A stretch of DNA of 64,000 nucleotides, taken from NCBI GenBank assembly GCA_035610835.1, contig CM069459.1, positions 60,109,817 to 60,173,816 on the forward strand. Direction: 5' to 3'. Below are positions 30,425 to 41,636 of the stretch, piece after piece. How positions within the stretch are numbered: position 1 is the first letter of the stretch; each line of letters opens with the position of its first letter. Source of the stretch: Ophiura sarsii (Eukaryota; Echinodermata; Ophiuroidea; Amphilepidida; Ophiuridae). The translations under genes were made by a program, and so were the position numbers. The notes below the pieces were generated by a model. That model ran no database searches. It had not been told where the DNA came from and saw only the letters and a program-made list of their open reading frames with translations.

Positions 30425-33400
30425 CTGCAAAATACACATGTTTAATTACACGATTATTAACCATTGTCAGACCACACAAATGGTTCTACATGTACCAAAT
30501 TGATCAGAAAAAGAAATTGTGATATGGTGATTTAAATACTGACAATAAAATGAATCATCTGAAAATAACACATCCTGAATAAGTTACTGGAAGACGTGTT
30601 AAATTGTTAACATATTTTTACGCTAATTATATTTAAATCGTTGGTCTTTGAATCACAATGGAATGAATGCTTAACGCGATGATCTCGGCTTTCCTGGTCC
30701 TAATACACGTGTGTCCAGAGAGATTAGATAAAGAGGAACACGCTCAACACATAAAATAACGATATATTGATTGCCGCCAATTTATAGACAATCGGCGTCA
30801 TTGGGATCTATTAGTAGCGGCAACCTGATACTTTGGCTTACAGTTTTCATGTATCCGCAGAATATGTAAGGGTTTGTCGGATGAGCACGTTACTTCAAAT
30901 AAAAGGGATCTGAAGTGACATTATCTATGTTGAATAAGGGTAATGGGATTACGGCCTATAAAAGAACATGTCGTGTTTGCTGCTGTCAAAGTCTTTCTGA
31001 TGTTTCACGTAATGTCATAGGGTTGATTTAGGAAAGTGTACGAGGTGTCGAGTCACTTTCACTACGACTTCACTCATAAGTAGCCCGAAATAGATATAAT
31101 CTAAACTCAACACTGACACAGATTACAACCATTTACGTTGTTGTAATTTGATCTTAATGTTGAACATTTCATTAAGGCATAAAGACATCCAATGGGACCA
31201 GTGTTGGATTGTCAGGAGTGATTTGCTACTTTTTTGGGGCATCCGCAACAAACTAGTATCCTGATTGGCTATATTAATCGCTATTGGATTACATTGCTTT
31301 GTCAAGCTATAACAGATTTACATATTATACAGTTCAACAAAATTAATTTGGCAATCGTAGACGAATTTAAGTGGAATCGTCACAAATATATGTAAGGGTT
31401 TGGCGGATGAGCACGTAACTTCAAAGAGACCTGAAGTGATATGCTCTACATAATGAGGATATGGTGGCCATGCAGTGAGGTCTAATGCTTGAAATGTCAT
31501 TTTATCAAAATACTTACACAATGTCCTTGCTGACGCCCCTATTATGTAGTCTGTTCCATAGACAATCTGCAGAGCCGCTTTAAACTTAATCGCAGCGTTA
31601 ACCTAATAAATAGAAGGTTATCAACTGTGGTTAAAGGGATATTATGCGATTTTTTTCATGGTACGCCCTCTATCTGTGATTTTTTTAGTCGATATGCAAA
31701 TTTGTGTCAAATTACATTCATAACCATGAAACTATACTAAAATATCTTATAATTTACCGAGCAATATGTTTCCTATTTACTTCTAAAATCATATTTTGGG
31801 GTCACTAGGGGTTAAAATGTAAATTTTCAAGTCGTTCATTTAAAATGCTTCTTGTCTCAGAGGCAATGACTGATGACGTACAAAATAGGTCAACAGATTC
31901 CTTGGGTACATGCACATATAGGGTGCTCAGCGATTAAAAGTGACGTTTCATATGGGGTCACTAGAGGTCATTGACCTATACAGGGTAAAATTGAAGACAT
32001 GCTCTGATTTGGACCACCGGACTTATTTCATCTTATTTGAATTGATATGACAAGAAAAAAGTGAACCATCATAATCAGGTCAAAGTTCAAGAATAGGTCA
32101 CTAGGGGTCAAAATATAAGTCTTCAATATCCATTCACATAAAATGATTCTTGTCTCAGAGGAAAAAACTGGTGACTGTCAGCATTGGTAAAAAGAGTTCA
32201 TGTAGCCATGCACATATAGGGTGTTCAGCGATTAAAAGTGACATTTCATACAAGGGGTCATTGACCTATACACAGGTAAAATTTTAGACATGCTCCAATT
32301 TTGATCAGACTTGATGCATCTTATCTCTTTTGATAATACAAGAAGAAAAGTCAATCATGACCTTTGGGTCAAATGTCAGGAACAAGACAAAAATCAAGGT
32401 GGCTTGGTCTTTGTCCAGAGCAAGATCTAGTTACTTTTTGAGTTGACTGGCACTATAGTATCATTTATTGCTTGTAACTCGAGTTCCATGTGTTATATTA
32501 TCACCCCTTAAAACAATAAGGATTCATTAACAATTTCCACGCGGCTATCAGTTTTATCATATACAAAACAGATTTTTCAGAAACCTTTCCCAATTTTCTT
32601 AGTCTATTTCAAAGATTACTGAACCAATAGGCCTGTTTGTACTTATTTTAATCCCGATTTTGATGCATTTCTAATGGTTTTTCCAATTTTCCAAATATGG
32701 TGATGAAATGCATCTTTGATACATTTTGTGAAAATTTTGAACTGTCGTGTGCAGAAGACTGCCGCGTGGAAAGTGTTAAAATACATCTAAAGTGCTCAAC
32801 AAAAGAAAGCCATACACTTTGTTTAGGTCCTTTAGAGTAACTTTCGTTTATTTTTTTGACCAAACAGGCTAGATAGACATTTAAAATGAATCTTTCCGGC
32901 ATAATTCGTTACCAAAGTTGCCACCTAACAACAAAGATAAACTATGATTAGCACCATTTAAAGAAAATTAGTCACTCTTCACAAGTCGCATTTTCAATAC
33001 ACTACGCGGGAAGAAAAGACCACATGTTGCCTGTTCATAATCAAATATCCCGCTCGCTCAGTGATCAATATCCATTTCATTCCCGGCCATTGAAAGTGCC
33101 ACGCACATCATTTTCACGCGGCTTGCGTGAGTCGAAAATGTGACTTTTGAAAAGTGACACATTTTCTTTAAATGGTGCTAATCAAGGTTTATCTTTGTTG
33201 TTAGGTGGCAACTTTGGTATCAAATTGTGCCGGAAAGATTCATCCAAATGTCTATCTAGTCTGTCTGGTCAACACATAATCGGAAGTTACTCTAAAGGAC
33301 CTAAACAAAGTGTATGAATGTCTTTTGTTGAGCACTTTATGAAAATAAGCTTACATGATCAGTGCTATCATCAGGCAGACGGGCAGTACCAGTGTAGGAC

Positions 33401-36400
33401 CATGGGTAGAGAAACAATTGAGAATAGGAGTGGAAATCGATAAAACTGACAACATCGATGGTTTTTCGGAGCTCCAATAAGAAGTCGGTGGATCCTTTGA
33501 TGATAAACTCGGAGTTGGCTGTCTCGCCTCGGTAGGTTTCGGAGCAAGGAGATGTACTAGCGCCCTCACCTGATAGGTAAGAACATTAAATTTGTTTTTG
33601 GTAGCTCTAATGATTCTCCCAATTGAATAAATCAGTGCAATGTTCCATCAGTGTAAGACAAAGTCAAAAAAAGACTTCCTATTCGTCCTACAGTGATGGC
33701 AGTAATATGCCTGTATGTCAGAAATGCAGTTACACGGTGGTCTATGGCGAAATATCGCGATATGCCGGTATGTCAGACTCAGAACATAAAATGAGGTTTT
33801 AATGCAGGTAATATGTAAAAAGCATGGCATACCACACTAATTGCTGCTGGATCTCATTAATGAATTACCCTTTTGTGTCTCGATTTTATTGGAGAATAGA
33901 GAGTTTTATTCGTAGATTATGAAATGCGACCTAACTCATTTTGCCCAACATGGCACATGTGCCGGTATGTCAGAACAGCGACGAAGTGATTGTTACAAAT
34001 GAATTACGTATCTTTGGAAAGAAGAACACATCTGCTTTTTATTGATATAAATATCTCACAAAATAGTCGAAAAATGGCGATTGAAAAAATTCCCAAACTT
34101 TTTTTGAGAAGCGTTTTAGTTCAAACAGGACATATAGTACCAAATATGGTGATGAAATGCAATCATTATGACATCTTTGATACATTTTGTGAAATTTGTT
34201 AGAATCGAAACGTCAGGTCCTCTTATATTTATTACATGACATTTAGTATTTAGAATTTTGGACCGATATGAATTGCAGATTTGGGTAAACGTATACGATA
34301 TTGGTTAAGACTGCTACTTACCTCCCCATTCGTACTCGTAGTTTCTGTTTGGGTCAACACCAACACAAACTAAATTGCCTGTAGAGCGAGTCTTACGCCA
34401 CAGACGATCCTGTAACATCAAACAAATCTACTATTAGAGTCAAAGAATATTTATTTCAAAATCATGGTTTTTATGGGTTGAAAATAGATTGTCCGCTAGC
34501 GGACAGTTTATATTTACTCCATTTTTACTCTCAGGATAGAGGGCGCCCCCTTGAAAAGATCGCATAATATGCCTTTAACAGCTGGAGTTCGTCTTGACTT
34601 TCCACCTTATAAACCATGGTACATACTCGTATAGGCAAATTTGGCCCTAGATATGAAAAGAAGTTGAATCCCAACTAAAATATTTATTTAAAAAATCAAA
34701 GGTCTTTAAGAAAACAAGAGAGGATTGAATTGAAGTAATATCAGTTGTACTACAGCAGGATTTTCTAAAAGAATATCGTTTAACACAATTATAAGCCTTT
34801 CTTTGCAATGTAATGTCAATGGAAACCAGTAGACACTGGTGACAGAAATCAGAGTCATGTGATAAAAGTGAAGCATGCTGGGTTTGCTCGAGAAATCTTC
34901 TTTGTATTAGAGTCAATAATTATACGCAAATCACATGTGGTCGACGGTTGCGTTAATGTATGCCAGGTCACAACCTCACCTCCAAAACGATGGCACTGAC
35001 ACCGATACTTATTACTTTGGCCCAAATGAGCAAATGGGCATAAAAATCCAACGGACAACAAATAAATCTTTTTTTAAACTCGTTTTGGCCAGAAATTGAA
35101 ATGTTAGCAAAATGATCCAAAATAATAATATTACTTCCCTTATTTCATAAGTAAATGTAATTACAATATATTAATGACTTAAACCTCCCGAAAAAAAACT
35201 ATTTTAAACCAAGGCTCCACTAAGCGTATGCCTTTCAACACTGCTTTTATTATATAGGTTGCATATTTAAAAGCGTTATAATTAATAATAATGTCGTCTG
35301 CTGATAATTATAGTACTTACACTTCTCCACGTGTATTCATAGCCATCTGCGTTAAGAGATGGCACGATGTAGAAATCAAAAGCGTCCATTGCGGCTGTCA
35401 TAGCAGGGTCAACCATGTAGTCATCAGCCATCTGTATAAAAAGAGTCGGGTAAATAGGTTGGAACCTTCTTTCAATTACAAAAGAAAGATCAACGTTGTG
35501 TTCTGTTCCTTTTTAGGTTATTTGGTGGCTCTGAAAAGAGCCTTTTGATCTTGAAATCACCTTTACTTTTGTATGTTTAAATTAATGAAGGGTAAGATAA
35601 TCACGAGATTCTATAAGTTAACAATTCTCTAAATAGATGTTGAATAATGGTGCAAGCTTTGTTTTTTTCTTATAAAATGAGGACCTGTGTTTTGTTGTTG
35701 ATATTGTGAATTGATTACTCCTTACACACAGTATAATAATAATGCATCTTACCGATTTAGCAATCCACATCATGGTTGCCGGAGAGATCCATTCACGTGC
35801 GTGTATACCACCTTGCCACCATATGGCCTTCTTGGTTTTGCTTCCTCCATTCCCGCTGATCTGATGAGGTCATGACCGAGAAACGGAAAATGAAATGAAT
35901 GTACATTCGATGAATATATCGAGATTGTATCGGGGCTCGGTACGTTTTGAGCTCGATATTTTTAAAGTTGAGACACGATAAAATAGTCATTGGGGCTTGG
36001 TATCGAGCTTGATACGAGGGTCATACCAGTAGTAATATACACCAGGATAATAGTGTTTATCTATATACATCAGTGGCGGATACAGGGGGGGGGGGGGGGC
36101 TTTGGGGGCGGGCGCCCCCCGTACAATTTTACAATATACCTTTTTTGTGTACGCGCCCCCCGTAAAATTTGACAATATACCTTTTTTGTGTACCACTTTA
36201 CCTTTTTCAGAGACATAGGTAGGTTCCGTCGGTACATTTGCCACTTGTACCCTGCGATTTTTTTTGCCGGTTTTGGGACAACCACATCGCTACCCCCCCC
36301 CCCCCCCCCCCCCCCCCCCCCACTTAGCAGAATTTCACGAGCTGACGGCAAAAAAAATTGGGGCCCTTTTACGATTTTTTTTGGTGTCAGCCCCCCGTAA

Positions 36401-39400
36401 ATTTTAATCCTGGATCCGCCACTGTACATACCACATCAATGTTCTTCGTTATATTTCGTGATTTTGAGGTCGGCCATGTTTCGTGACGTCATGCGTGGGA
36501 TGTTTGTGCTTGTTTTGGTATGTATGGAAAGAGGTGACCTCTAGCTATACCATGGTACCAAAATAAGCATACTCTGCTCGGTTTCAGGGGGGGGGGGAGT
36601 ACCAGTGTTACAAAAACGTCTCAGGAGGACGAGGGTTAATCATTTAGGGCAAAAGGTGCTTTTCCTTACTACTTTGATTAGGTAAGGAATAACATTCTCT
36701 TCCGGTATGGCATCAATAGTAGTGTGCTCACCTTAAGAGCGCGGACTTCACGTCCATGGAAAGTGGTTGTCAAAGTGAACCATGAGGCGATGTTGCTGTA
36801 ATCGGCGGCGAAATCTTCCACCCATTGCTGGATCTGATCATTGGAATGAAAAACAAAAGTTGATTCAGAAGAGTTTGGATGATTTTAGAAAAATGAAATA
36901 GTGGAACAAAAAGTGGACTTTATCGGGTCCACTATGAAAATATTGGATGTTACTGTAGTTCAGGGCACTCGACGTGGTTCTGCGCATTCGTTCATTTCTG
37001 GGGTTAGTGCGAGTTACCATAGTTACGTTTTGAAACGGTCATTGTTTTTCACATGTTTAAGGCATATGTAAGGAAACATTATTGAAAAGTCGGAATCGGG
37101 ATTGGCTTTAGCTTAATAGGAATTGAACAACGGGACAGGTCGAGGATAACATCCTATTTATTCACATGATGGGCGAGCCTTCTTGACACCTGTCCCTTCT
37201 ACACGTACGCCCCTGGGTACAAGTGAATTATGTGAAAAGCTGTCGAAAAGTCCACAATTAATTGAATTGTTTTCTTTTTCTGTGGCAGACTTGTACACTT
37301 TTTACAAAGGATAGGGATATTTGAAATGAATGACAAAGGTGTATTTTGGTTTAGTAACAGTATTACAATTCAAACATATTTTGAGCCTGCCTTTTGGCGG
37401 AATTCAAAAACTAAATAAAAAACTATAAATAGGGCTATATTTGGTGAAATTAGGGTTGAACGGGGGTGTGGGATGTTATCTAACCTACGTACGGGAGTGA
37501 CAACTCGGGATTCCTGATTTTATATTTTTGTATCTCTATTTTACCTCATTATAATTGTGGTAGCTGGTATAGTCAAATTTTACACTGGGGTCAACGTCCT
37601 TCTCCATCTGGCTATCAATCAAGGCCTGCACATCTTGGATCATCACGTGATATGGGACCTCTTTAGCGGAGAGGATCACTTTAAGCTCTGATTGGAAGCG
37701 TGGTGGTACCATAACGTCCATGGGTTGATTGTCCAGGTGGCTTGACTGCCATACGTCGATCTGTTAAAAGATATCAGTGTGAATCAGTATTACGCTTTAA
37801 CACTTCCCACACGGCAGGCGTCTGCAGACGACATTCCAAAATGTTACAAAATGTTTCAAAAAATGTCGCAATTATTATATTTCATTCTTAAACAGCTAAG
37901 AAAGTGTAAGCAATCTCATTGGTTCTCAGAGAAATCGGCGACATCTAGATGAGACAATTGAACACGGTGAGCTGGGGCTTACGTTTTAACAGTATGTCCG
38001 ACCTTCACAATGCGTGGTTTGCTCCATAACGCGCACTTCTACAGTGCGTCTTTGGCGCATTTCCTGCGTTTAAGCCGGCGCCGCGACGCTTACGCATGGT
38101 GTACTCATCGCATGGGATTGGATGGAATGTTTGTGGGTTATTCGATCTTAGCAGGGGTAAAAGTTGTCAAATGTGGACAATAAAATGTTTATACTTATTT
38201 CTTTGATAAATGTCTTAAGTATGATTGCGGCGTCGTTGTTCTACTTAAAATAAAACTATCGTCCCGCATTTATGTCAGACAATATAACACGGGTACGGTC
38301 TAAAAACAATACCTTTATTCTCCAATTATCATATTTGGAATCACCATGAGAAATGCATTGAAATAAGAACAAACATACCTAGTATTGGTTTAGTAATCTT
38401 TGAGATAGACCTTTAAAGTTGGGAAAGATTTCTGAAAAATCTGTTTTAGGCCTAATGGTCAAACCAATAGCCGCGTGGAAGTGTATGACTAAGCTGATTT
38501 AACACTTTCCACGCGGCAGGCAGCTGCAGACGACATTCCAAAATGTCACAAAATGTTTCACAAATGTCAAAATTACTGTATTTCATTACCATATTTGGAA
38601 TCACCATGAGAAATGCATTGAAATAAGTACAAACATGCCTAGTGTTTGGTCAGATATCTTTGAGATAGACTTTGAAAATTATGAAAGGTTTCTGAAAAAT
38701 CTGTTTTGTGTATGGTAAAAATAATAGCCGCGTGGAAAGCATCGGCCTATCAGTTTGTCACCCACATTTTGATCTCACCTTGTCTTTGAAAGACATCTCT
38801 AATACTTGCAGCCATGATCTTTGTTCATAGTTCTCTGGGGTGATGCGGATAGTCTGATACCTGTATGTAGAAAGAATACAGCGCGAGTATGAATTGTATT
38901 ACTTTTAATAGAAACCTCCCCGTTTTGCGACGATCCCCGGGCCCCGATACGGCACGACCGACCCATTTTGTTTACAAATGTGTTTTTAACATAACGAAAA
39001 TAACGCCCGATAGGCCGACCGATAGAGGTCCGTTCGTCCTTTTGTCACCTATTGAGGCTTTTATTTATTATAAAACAGGTGTCTCCTTTCTGAATATCAT
39101 AAACTCAGTTATCATTCCCGACAAAAAATGGTACACACCTGGAGAGCTGATTGGCAGTTAAGATTTAAGAGTTTTTTTTAAAAGGTCCATCATTTCACTT
39201 TAATTCCAGGAACATGTTTTTAAAACTATTTGAGACACGCATGCAATGACTAGTAAACAGGATAAGTACGTCGTATACCATTTCCCCCATTGGCAAAATT
39301 TTTTTTTGTTATGTTGTCTTCCACAACTTTCAGAGAGGAGGGGCGGGCGGGCGGATTTTTTATTTTTATTTTTTTATTTTTATTTTCTTTTACCAGTGGA

Positions 39401-40438
39401 AGCTCAAAGTTCAGCCAACTAGAAGTTGAAATCACTCTTAACACTTTCCACGCGGCAGGCATCTGCAGACGACATTCCAAAATGTCTCAAACTGTTTAAT
39501 AAACGTCAACATTGTTATATTTCATAACCATATTTGTAATCACCATGTAAAATGCATTGAAATAAGTACAAACATGCCTCGTATTGGTTCAGTAGTCCTT
39601 CAGATAGACCTTGAAAGTTTGGAAAGGTTTCTGAAAAACCTGTTTTGTATATGGTAAAACCAATAGCCGCGTGGAAAGTGTTAAGAGTCGCACATATATG
39701 TTATAAACACTTAATTTAATATTCAATGCCATTTAAACTGTTTTAAAAAAATCTGAAAAAAATCTGAAAATAAAAAAAAGATCTCTGAAAAAAAAAAAAA
39801 AAAAATTAAAAAAAAAAAAATTCTGAAAAAAGAAGAAGCTGAGCGGCCCTAAATCTTACGAGCGGGCGGTCGAGGACAACATAATATTTATTTTTTTGGC
39901 CTATAGTCTGATCCCCCTCAACAAATGTTGTTCCTATTTTGACCCTCAAGGACTGAGCACACTCCAAAACGCTCGAACTCTTTTCGCTCTCCCACATGCG
40001 TAGTAGCTCCACGACAACACACTGACGCAGCCTGATTGGTCAACGGTGGTCAACGCTTGCGCTCTGCGTTGGAGCGTTGTGGAGTCTGCTGAGCCCTTAA
40101 TTCTTTTGGACACGCTCTATAGTTTGATCCGTTCCAAATTGGCGAAGCCTCATTACAGCAGCGAATGAGCACAGAAGGTAGTGGGCGCGCGTGAGGCAAC
40201 AAGCCTACTGTGTGTGACGTGTGCGGGCGACAAAAACCGCGTGCGTGATGCTATAATCGCGTGTGTGTGCATAGACTAATTACGCTTGGATTACGTTTAC
40301 GCTTGGATTACGTTTGCGAGAGATAAAACCGAAGATTTCTCACCAATTTGGAGCTGATTAAACTATAGTAACTTACCCGTCATATCTGACAGCGAGACAT
40401 CCCGTTAGTAACAGTGAAAACAAAAGTAAACCTCTCAT
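30231..40438 (-). CDS. CPA-like: Procarboxypeptidase A-like zymogen (M14A), complete 10-exon gene
   Basis: Secreted zinc metallocarboxypeptidase that removes C-terminal residues, probably digestive. Exons in coding order are 40438-40377, 38860-38779, 37760-37545, 36833-36732, 35860-35753, 35431-35321, 34409-34322, 33569-33355, 31602-31518 and 30424-30231. All have AG/GT borders and give 420 codons plus TAA, the usual length of pancreatic procarboxypeptidases. Residues 1-17 form a signal peptide (MRGLLLFSLLLTGCLAV), followed by a ~90-residue activation domain. Zn ligands are His174 and Glu177 (GGIHAREW) and His303 (DFHSYSQ). Substrate residues are Arg229, Arg232, Asn248-Arg249 (DPNRN) and Tyr357, and the catalytic Glu is Glu380 (CELRD). 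The position equivalent to bovine residue 255 is Val364, so hydrophobic (A-type) rather than basic (B-type, Asp) C-termini are expected. Gene 3 at 54805 is its head-to-head paralogue. Confidence 0.95.
30480..31517. other. Intron 9 of carboxypeptidase gene 2
   Basis: AT-rich. ATATGTAAGGGTTTG(T/G)CGGATGAGCA CG occurs at 30864 and again at 31388, each followed by TTCAAA and GATCTGAAGTGA-like words, a short diverged direct repeat. Nothing else recognised. Confidence 0.55.
31518..31602 (-). CDS. CPA-like: Carboxypeptidase gene 2 exon 9
   Basis: 85-bp exon: VNAAIKFKAALQIVYGTDYI then IGASARTL, with the mobile Tyr248-equivalent codon split across the next junction (T|AT). YGT..Y..G matches SLYGTKFNYGSI of CPA. 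Confidence 0.93.
31632..31830. repeat. Related repeat, partial copy
   Basis: TTAAAGGGATATTATGCGAT, CATGGTACGCCCTCTAT and AAAATCATATTTTGGGG match the left arm of the 22610-22870 family; the core palindrome and right arm are absent. Confidence 0.55.
31797..32385. repeat. Two diverged ~296-bp tandem units
   Basis: GGTCACTAGGGGT, then TTCTTGTCTCAGAGG, CATGCACATATAGGGTG, TTCAGCGATTAAAAGTGAC and GACATGCTC recur in order about 296 bp apart. In intron 8 of gene 2. Confidence 0.82.
32527..32779 (-). mobile_element. TTAA-family MITE, copy 6
   Basis: Full length, reverse orientation, TTAA at both tips, in a carboxypeptidase gene 2 intron. The foldback element at 32787-33340 follows immediately. Confidence 0.85.
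32787..33340. mobile_element. 555-bp foldback element, AAAGTGCTCAACAAAAG ends
   Basis: AAAGTGCTCAACAAAAGAAA and GTTTAGGTCCTTTAGAGTAA at left face TTACTCTAAAGGACCTAAAC and CTTTTGTTGAGCACTTT at right. The arms pair for ~190 bp. It ends about 15 bp before exon 8 of gene 2. A truncated relative is at 13611. Confidence 0.88.
33355..33569 (-). CDS. CPA-like: Carboxypeptidase gene 2 exon 8: third zinc ligand
   Basis: Encodes SPCSETYRG, then VSFIDFHSYSQLFLYPWSYT. His303 (DFHSYSQ) is the third Zn ligand, followed by the Tyr198 equivalent. Acceptor TATCAG, donor GTAAGC. Confidence 0.95.
34130..34200 (-). mobile_element. TTAA-family MITE, internal fragment
   Basis: ACCAAATATGGTGATGAAAT and GACATCTTTGATACATTTTG match the family interior; both ends are gone. 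Confidence 0.5.
34322..34409 (-). CDS. CPA-like: Carboxypeptidase gene 2 exon 7: Arg127/Asn144/Arg145 block
   Basis: Encodes DRLWRKTRSTGNLVCVGVDP then NRNYEYEWG. WRK has the Arg127 equivalent; DPNRN holds the Asn/Arg pair that binds the substrate C-terminal carboxylate. Confidence 0.95.
34440..34585. repeat. Foldback repeat with perfect core palindrome, copy 2
   Basis: TTTCAAAATCATGGTTTT then GAAAATAGATTGTCCGCTAG: the same design as 22610-22870, core TGTCCGCTAGCGGACA (34490-34505). Ends AAGATCGCATAATATGCCTT. In a carboxypeptidase gene 2 intron. Confidence 0.78.
35321..35431 (-). CDS. CPA-like: Carboxypeptidase gene 2 exon 6
   Basis: Encodes MADDYMVDPAMTAAMDAFDF then YIVPSLNADGYEYTWRS. VPSLNADGYEYTW matches the family motif VNPDGYxxTW. 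Contains 41 nt identical to the paralogue, including synonymous sites. Confidence 0.94.
35753..35860 (-). CDS. CPA-like: Carboxypeptidase gene 2 exon 5: zinc-binding HxxE
   Basis: Encodes ISGNGGSKTKKAIWWQGGIH then AREWISPATMMWIAKS. Carries two Zn ligands (His174, Glu177) and Arg176. A 68-nt stretch is identical to exon 5 of the paralogue, and the first bases of the intron are also shared. Confidence 0.95.
35896..36475. mobile_element. TATCGAG-family MITE interrupted by a CAGTGGCGGAT element
   Basis: Family words CGATGAATATATCGAG, GATACGAGGGTCATACCAG and CACCAGGATAATA (compare 4433-4500) run to 36070 and resume at 36425 with TACATACC and TTCTTCGTTATATTT. Confidence 0.7.
36070..36424. mobile_element. 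hAT-like MITE with CAGTGGCGGAT ends
   Basis: CAGTGGCGGATACAGG at left and CCTGGATCCGCCACTG at right; TACAT flanks both sides. CAGTGGCGGATCCAGG is a terminus seen in hAT-type non-autonomous elements of many animals. Contains long G and C runs and GGCGCCCCCCGTA repeats. Confidence 0.75.
36732..36833 (-). CDS. CPA-like: Carboxypeptidase gene 2 exon 4: mature domain start
   Basis: 102-bp exon, 34 codons: IQQWVEDFAADYSNIASWFT then LTTTFHGREVRALK. G-REVRALK is the standard strand before the catalytic exon. It is visibly more diverged from the paralogue (57911-58012) than exons 5 and 6 are. Confidence 0.93.
36840..37540. other. Intron 3 of carboxypeptidase gene 2
   Basis: Moderately AT-rich, no repeat or ORF of note recognised. 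Confidence 0.5.
37545..37760 (-). CDS. CPA-like: Carboxypeptidase gene 2 exon 3: activation domain to activation region
   Basis: 216-bp in-frame exon. Starts IDVWQSSHLDNQPMDVMVPP and ends DYTSYHNYNE, the usual N-terminal region of the mature enzyme. The connecting segment QMEKDVD has a lysine that could be the processing site (inference). Confidence 0.93.
37797..38484 (+). mobile_element. TTAA-family MITE, copy 7, interrupted by a ~440-bp insert
   Basis: The left part 37797-37886 stops at TATTTCATT and the family resumes at about 38328 (ATCATATTTGGAATCACC), ending near 38484. The insert has no TIR that I can see. Confidence 0.7.
38499..38740 (+). mobile_element. TTAA-family MITE, copy 8
   Basis: Starts TTAACACTTTCCACGCGGC, 15 bp after copy 7 ends, same orientation. 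It ends CCGCGTGGAAAGC about 40 bp from exon 2 of gene 2. Confidence 0.85.
38779..38860 (-). CDS. CPA-like: Carboxypeptidase gene 2 exon 2: start of activation domain
   Basis: Acceptor CATACAG, donor GTGAGA. Encodes YQTIRITPENYEQRSWLQVL then EMSFKDK, the first strand and helix of the propeptide fold of pancreatic procarboxypeptidases. Confidence 0.92.
39438..39684 (+). mobile_element. TTAA-family MITE, copy 9
   Basis: Full length with TTAA at both tips, in intron 1 of carboxypeptidase gene 2. One of the best preserved copies. Confidence 0.88.
39772..39826. repeat. A-rich simple repeat
   Basis: Runs of A interrupted by CTG, for example TCTGAAAAAAAAAA; in intron 1 of gene 2. Confidence 0.8.
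39940..40095. repeat. Repeat arm, inverted copy at 45345-45490
   Basis: The complement of GCGAAAAGAGTTCGAGCG, CTACTACGCATGTGGGAGAG and CCAATCAGGCTGCGTCA is in this arm; the same words run in order at 45345-45490 on the plus strand, about 5.3 kb away. Confidence 0.75.
40377..40438 (-). CDS. CPA-like: Carboxypeptidase gene 2 exon 1: start codon and signal peptide
   Basis: ATG at 40438-40436, donor GTAAGT. Encodes MRGLLLFSLLLTGCLAVRYD plus a split Gly codon. The hydrophobic core and the small-x-Ala ending (CLA) fit signal-peptidase cleavage. It aligns closely with exon 1 of the paralogue at 54805. Confidence 0.93.
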
Positions 40439-40464
40439 GACGACAGCTAGAATCGAAATAAGCC

Positions 40465-40480
40465 GTTACGAAATCGTAAC
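40465..40480. promoter_or_regulatory. Palindrome GTTACGAAATCGTAAC just upstream of carboxypeptidase gene 2
   Basis: A 7-bp inverted repeat with an AA spacer, 27 bp upstream of the ATG, so in the 5' UTR or core promoter. No TATA box is evident near this gene. A regulatory role is only an inference. Confidence 0.3.
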
Positions 40481-40729
40481 CATCGTTCTGATACTCGGAG
40501 AAAACACCACCTGTCGAAGTTTTCACAAGAGGTATCTATCGGATCCGACCGGGGTCGCCACTTTTTGAAATCCTTCCTGGTGAAAAAAATTGAAATATTA
40601 CTGTTCTCGTACGAAACAAACATTTTGGTGTACATGGTCTTGATATCATGTTCACAATAAGTTAGCGTACCGTAATCATAAACACTGTAATGTTGTGTAA
40701 AATATGGATTAAAATACAGGTGCCGAGCT

Positions 40730-40985
40730 AAGCTCGCGCGCGGAGTGCCCAGCATTGGGCCAGACTCCTCCATGGAATTGGTTGTTGGAGGTTCGCTACT
40801 CTCCCCGCACAGCGAATCTGTTTTACTTCACAACATGAATTAATGCCGGTACTCATTTATACACCTGGGTGAAGAGAGGCAACCACGGTAAAGTGCCTTG
40901 CCGAGGGACAAAACACGCTGGCCGCAACGGGAATCGAACCCACAACCTTTGCATACTGATTATTATTATTGTGGAGCAAGAACTT
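40730..40985 (-). mobile_element. tRNA-derived SINE
   Basis: On the minus strand, a box-B-like GTGGGTTCGATTCCCG is followed by TTTTGTCCCTCGGCAAGGCA, then GCCTCTCTTCACCCAGGTG and AATGAGTACCGGC. This is the body of a SINE type common in marine deuterostomes. Ends are approximate. It sits just upstream of carboxypeptidase gene 2. Confidence 0.7.
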
Positions 40986-41636
40986 ATCCGCTGGAGTACT
41001 TGGAGTAGCCTATATTTATTGACATGTATAACAACTGTGTCAACAAATCATAGCTCAAATCATTCTACATGTATGGCCAAAAACAAGTTTGAAACCTGAA
41101 AAATGGCTATGCGATTTTTTAGTAACAAATGCGGTATTTTTTTAAGAAGAGACAGGGTCTGTGAAGCAAGAAAATGAAGCTGATATGGTACTTCACTGTA
41201 TGAATTTGTTTGTTTGTTTGAAGAAGCATACTCAAATAAATCGCTGGAGTCAGTTTTCTGTTTTGTTTTTTTTCAATATAAATTTTTCAAAACAGTATTT
41301 CATAAAAGTGTTTTAATATTGAAAAAACTCACCCTCATTCAATGCATTCACAACTTGGCTCACACCATCATTGTAAGTAAAAAAAAAAAAGAAGTTACAT
41401 GTATGCGGTGAAATGCGAATTTTAAAAGCTATGCGAGCGGTCTTCTGAGACAAACTTGTTGTTTTAGAGCCTAAAATCAACCCTAACTCGCCTAAACACT
41501 GTAAATCCCTGCCACTGCTACAATCTGGTACCGCGCTCTCACCCGGTCTACCTCGTGCCACGCTACGCCGGGCTATCAAATTGCGAGAAAATCTTTAAAA
41601 CAGTTTTTTAAGCTGACCCGTATATAATACATGTAC
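40985..41636. other. Upstream spacer of carboxypeptidase gene 2
   Basis: AT-rich with short T and A runs; nothing recognised before the tRNA-like sequence. Confidence 0.5.

Noticed and set aside
36070..36429. Proline/glycine-rich ORFs
   Set aside because: Created by poly-G and poly-C runs in the hAT-like MITE.
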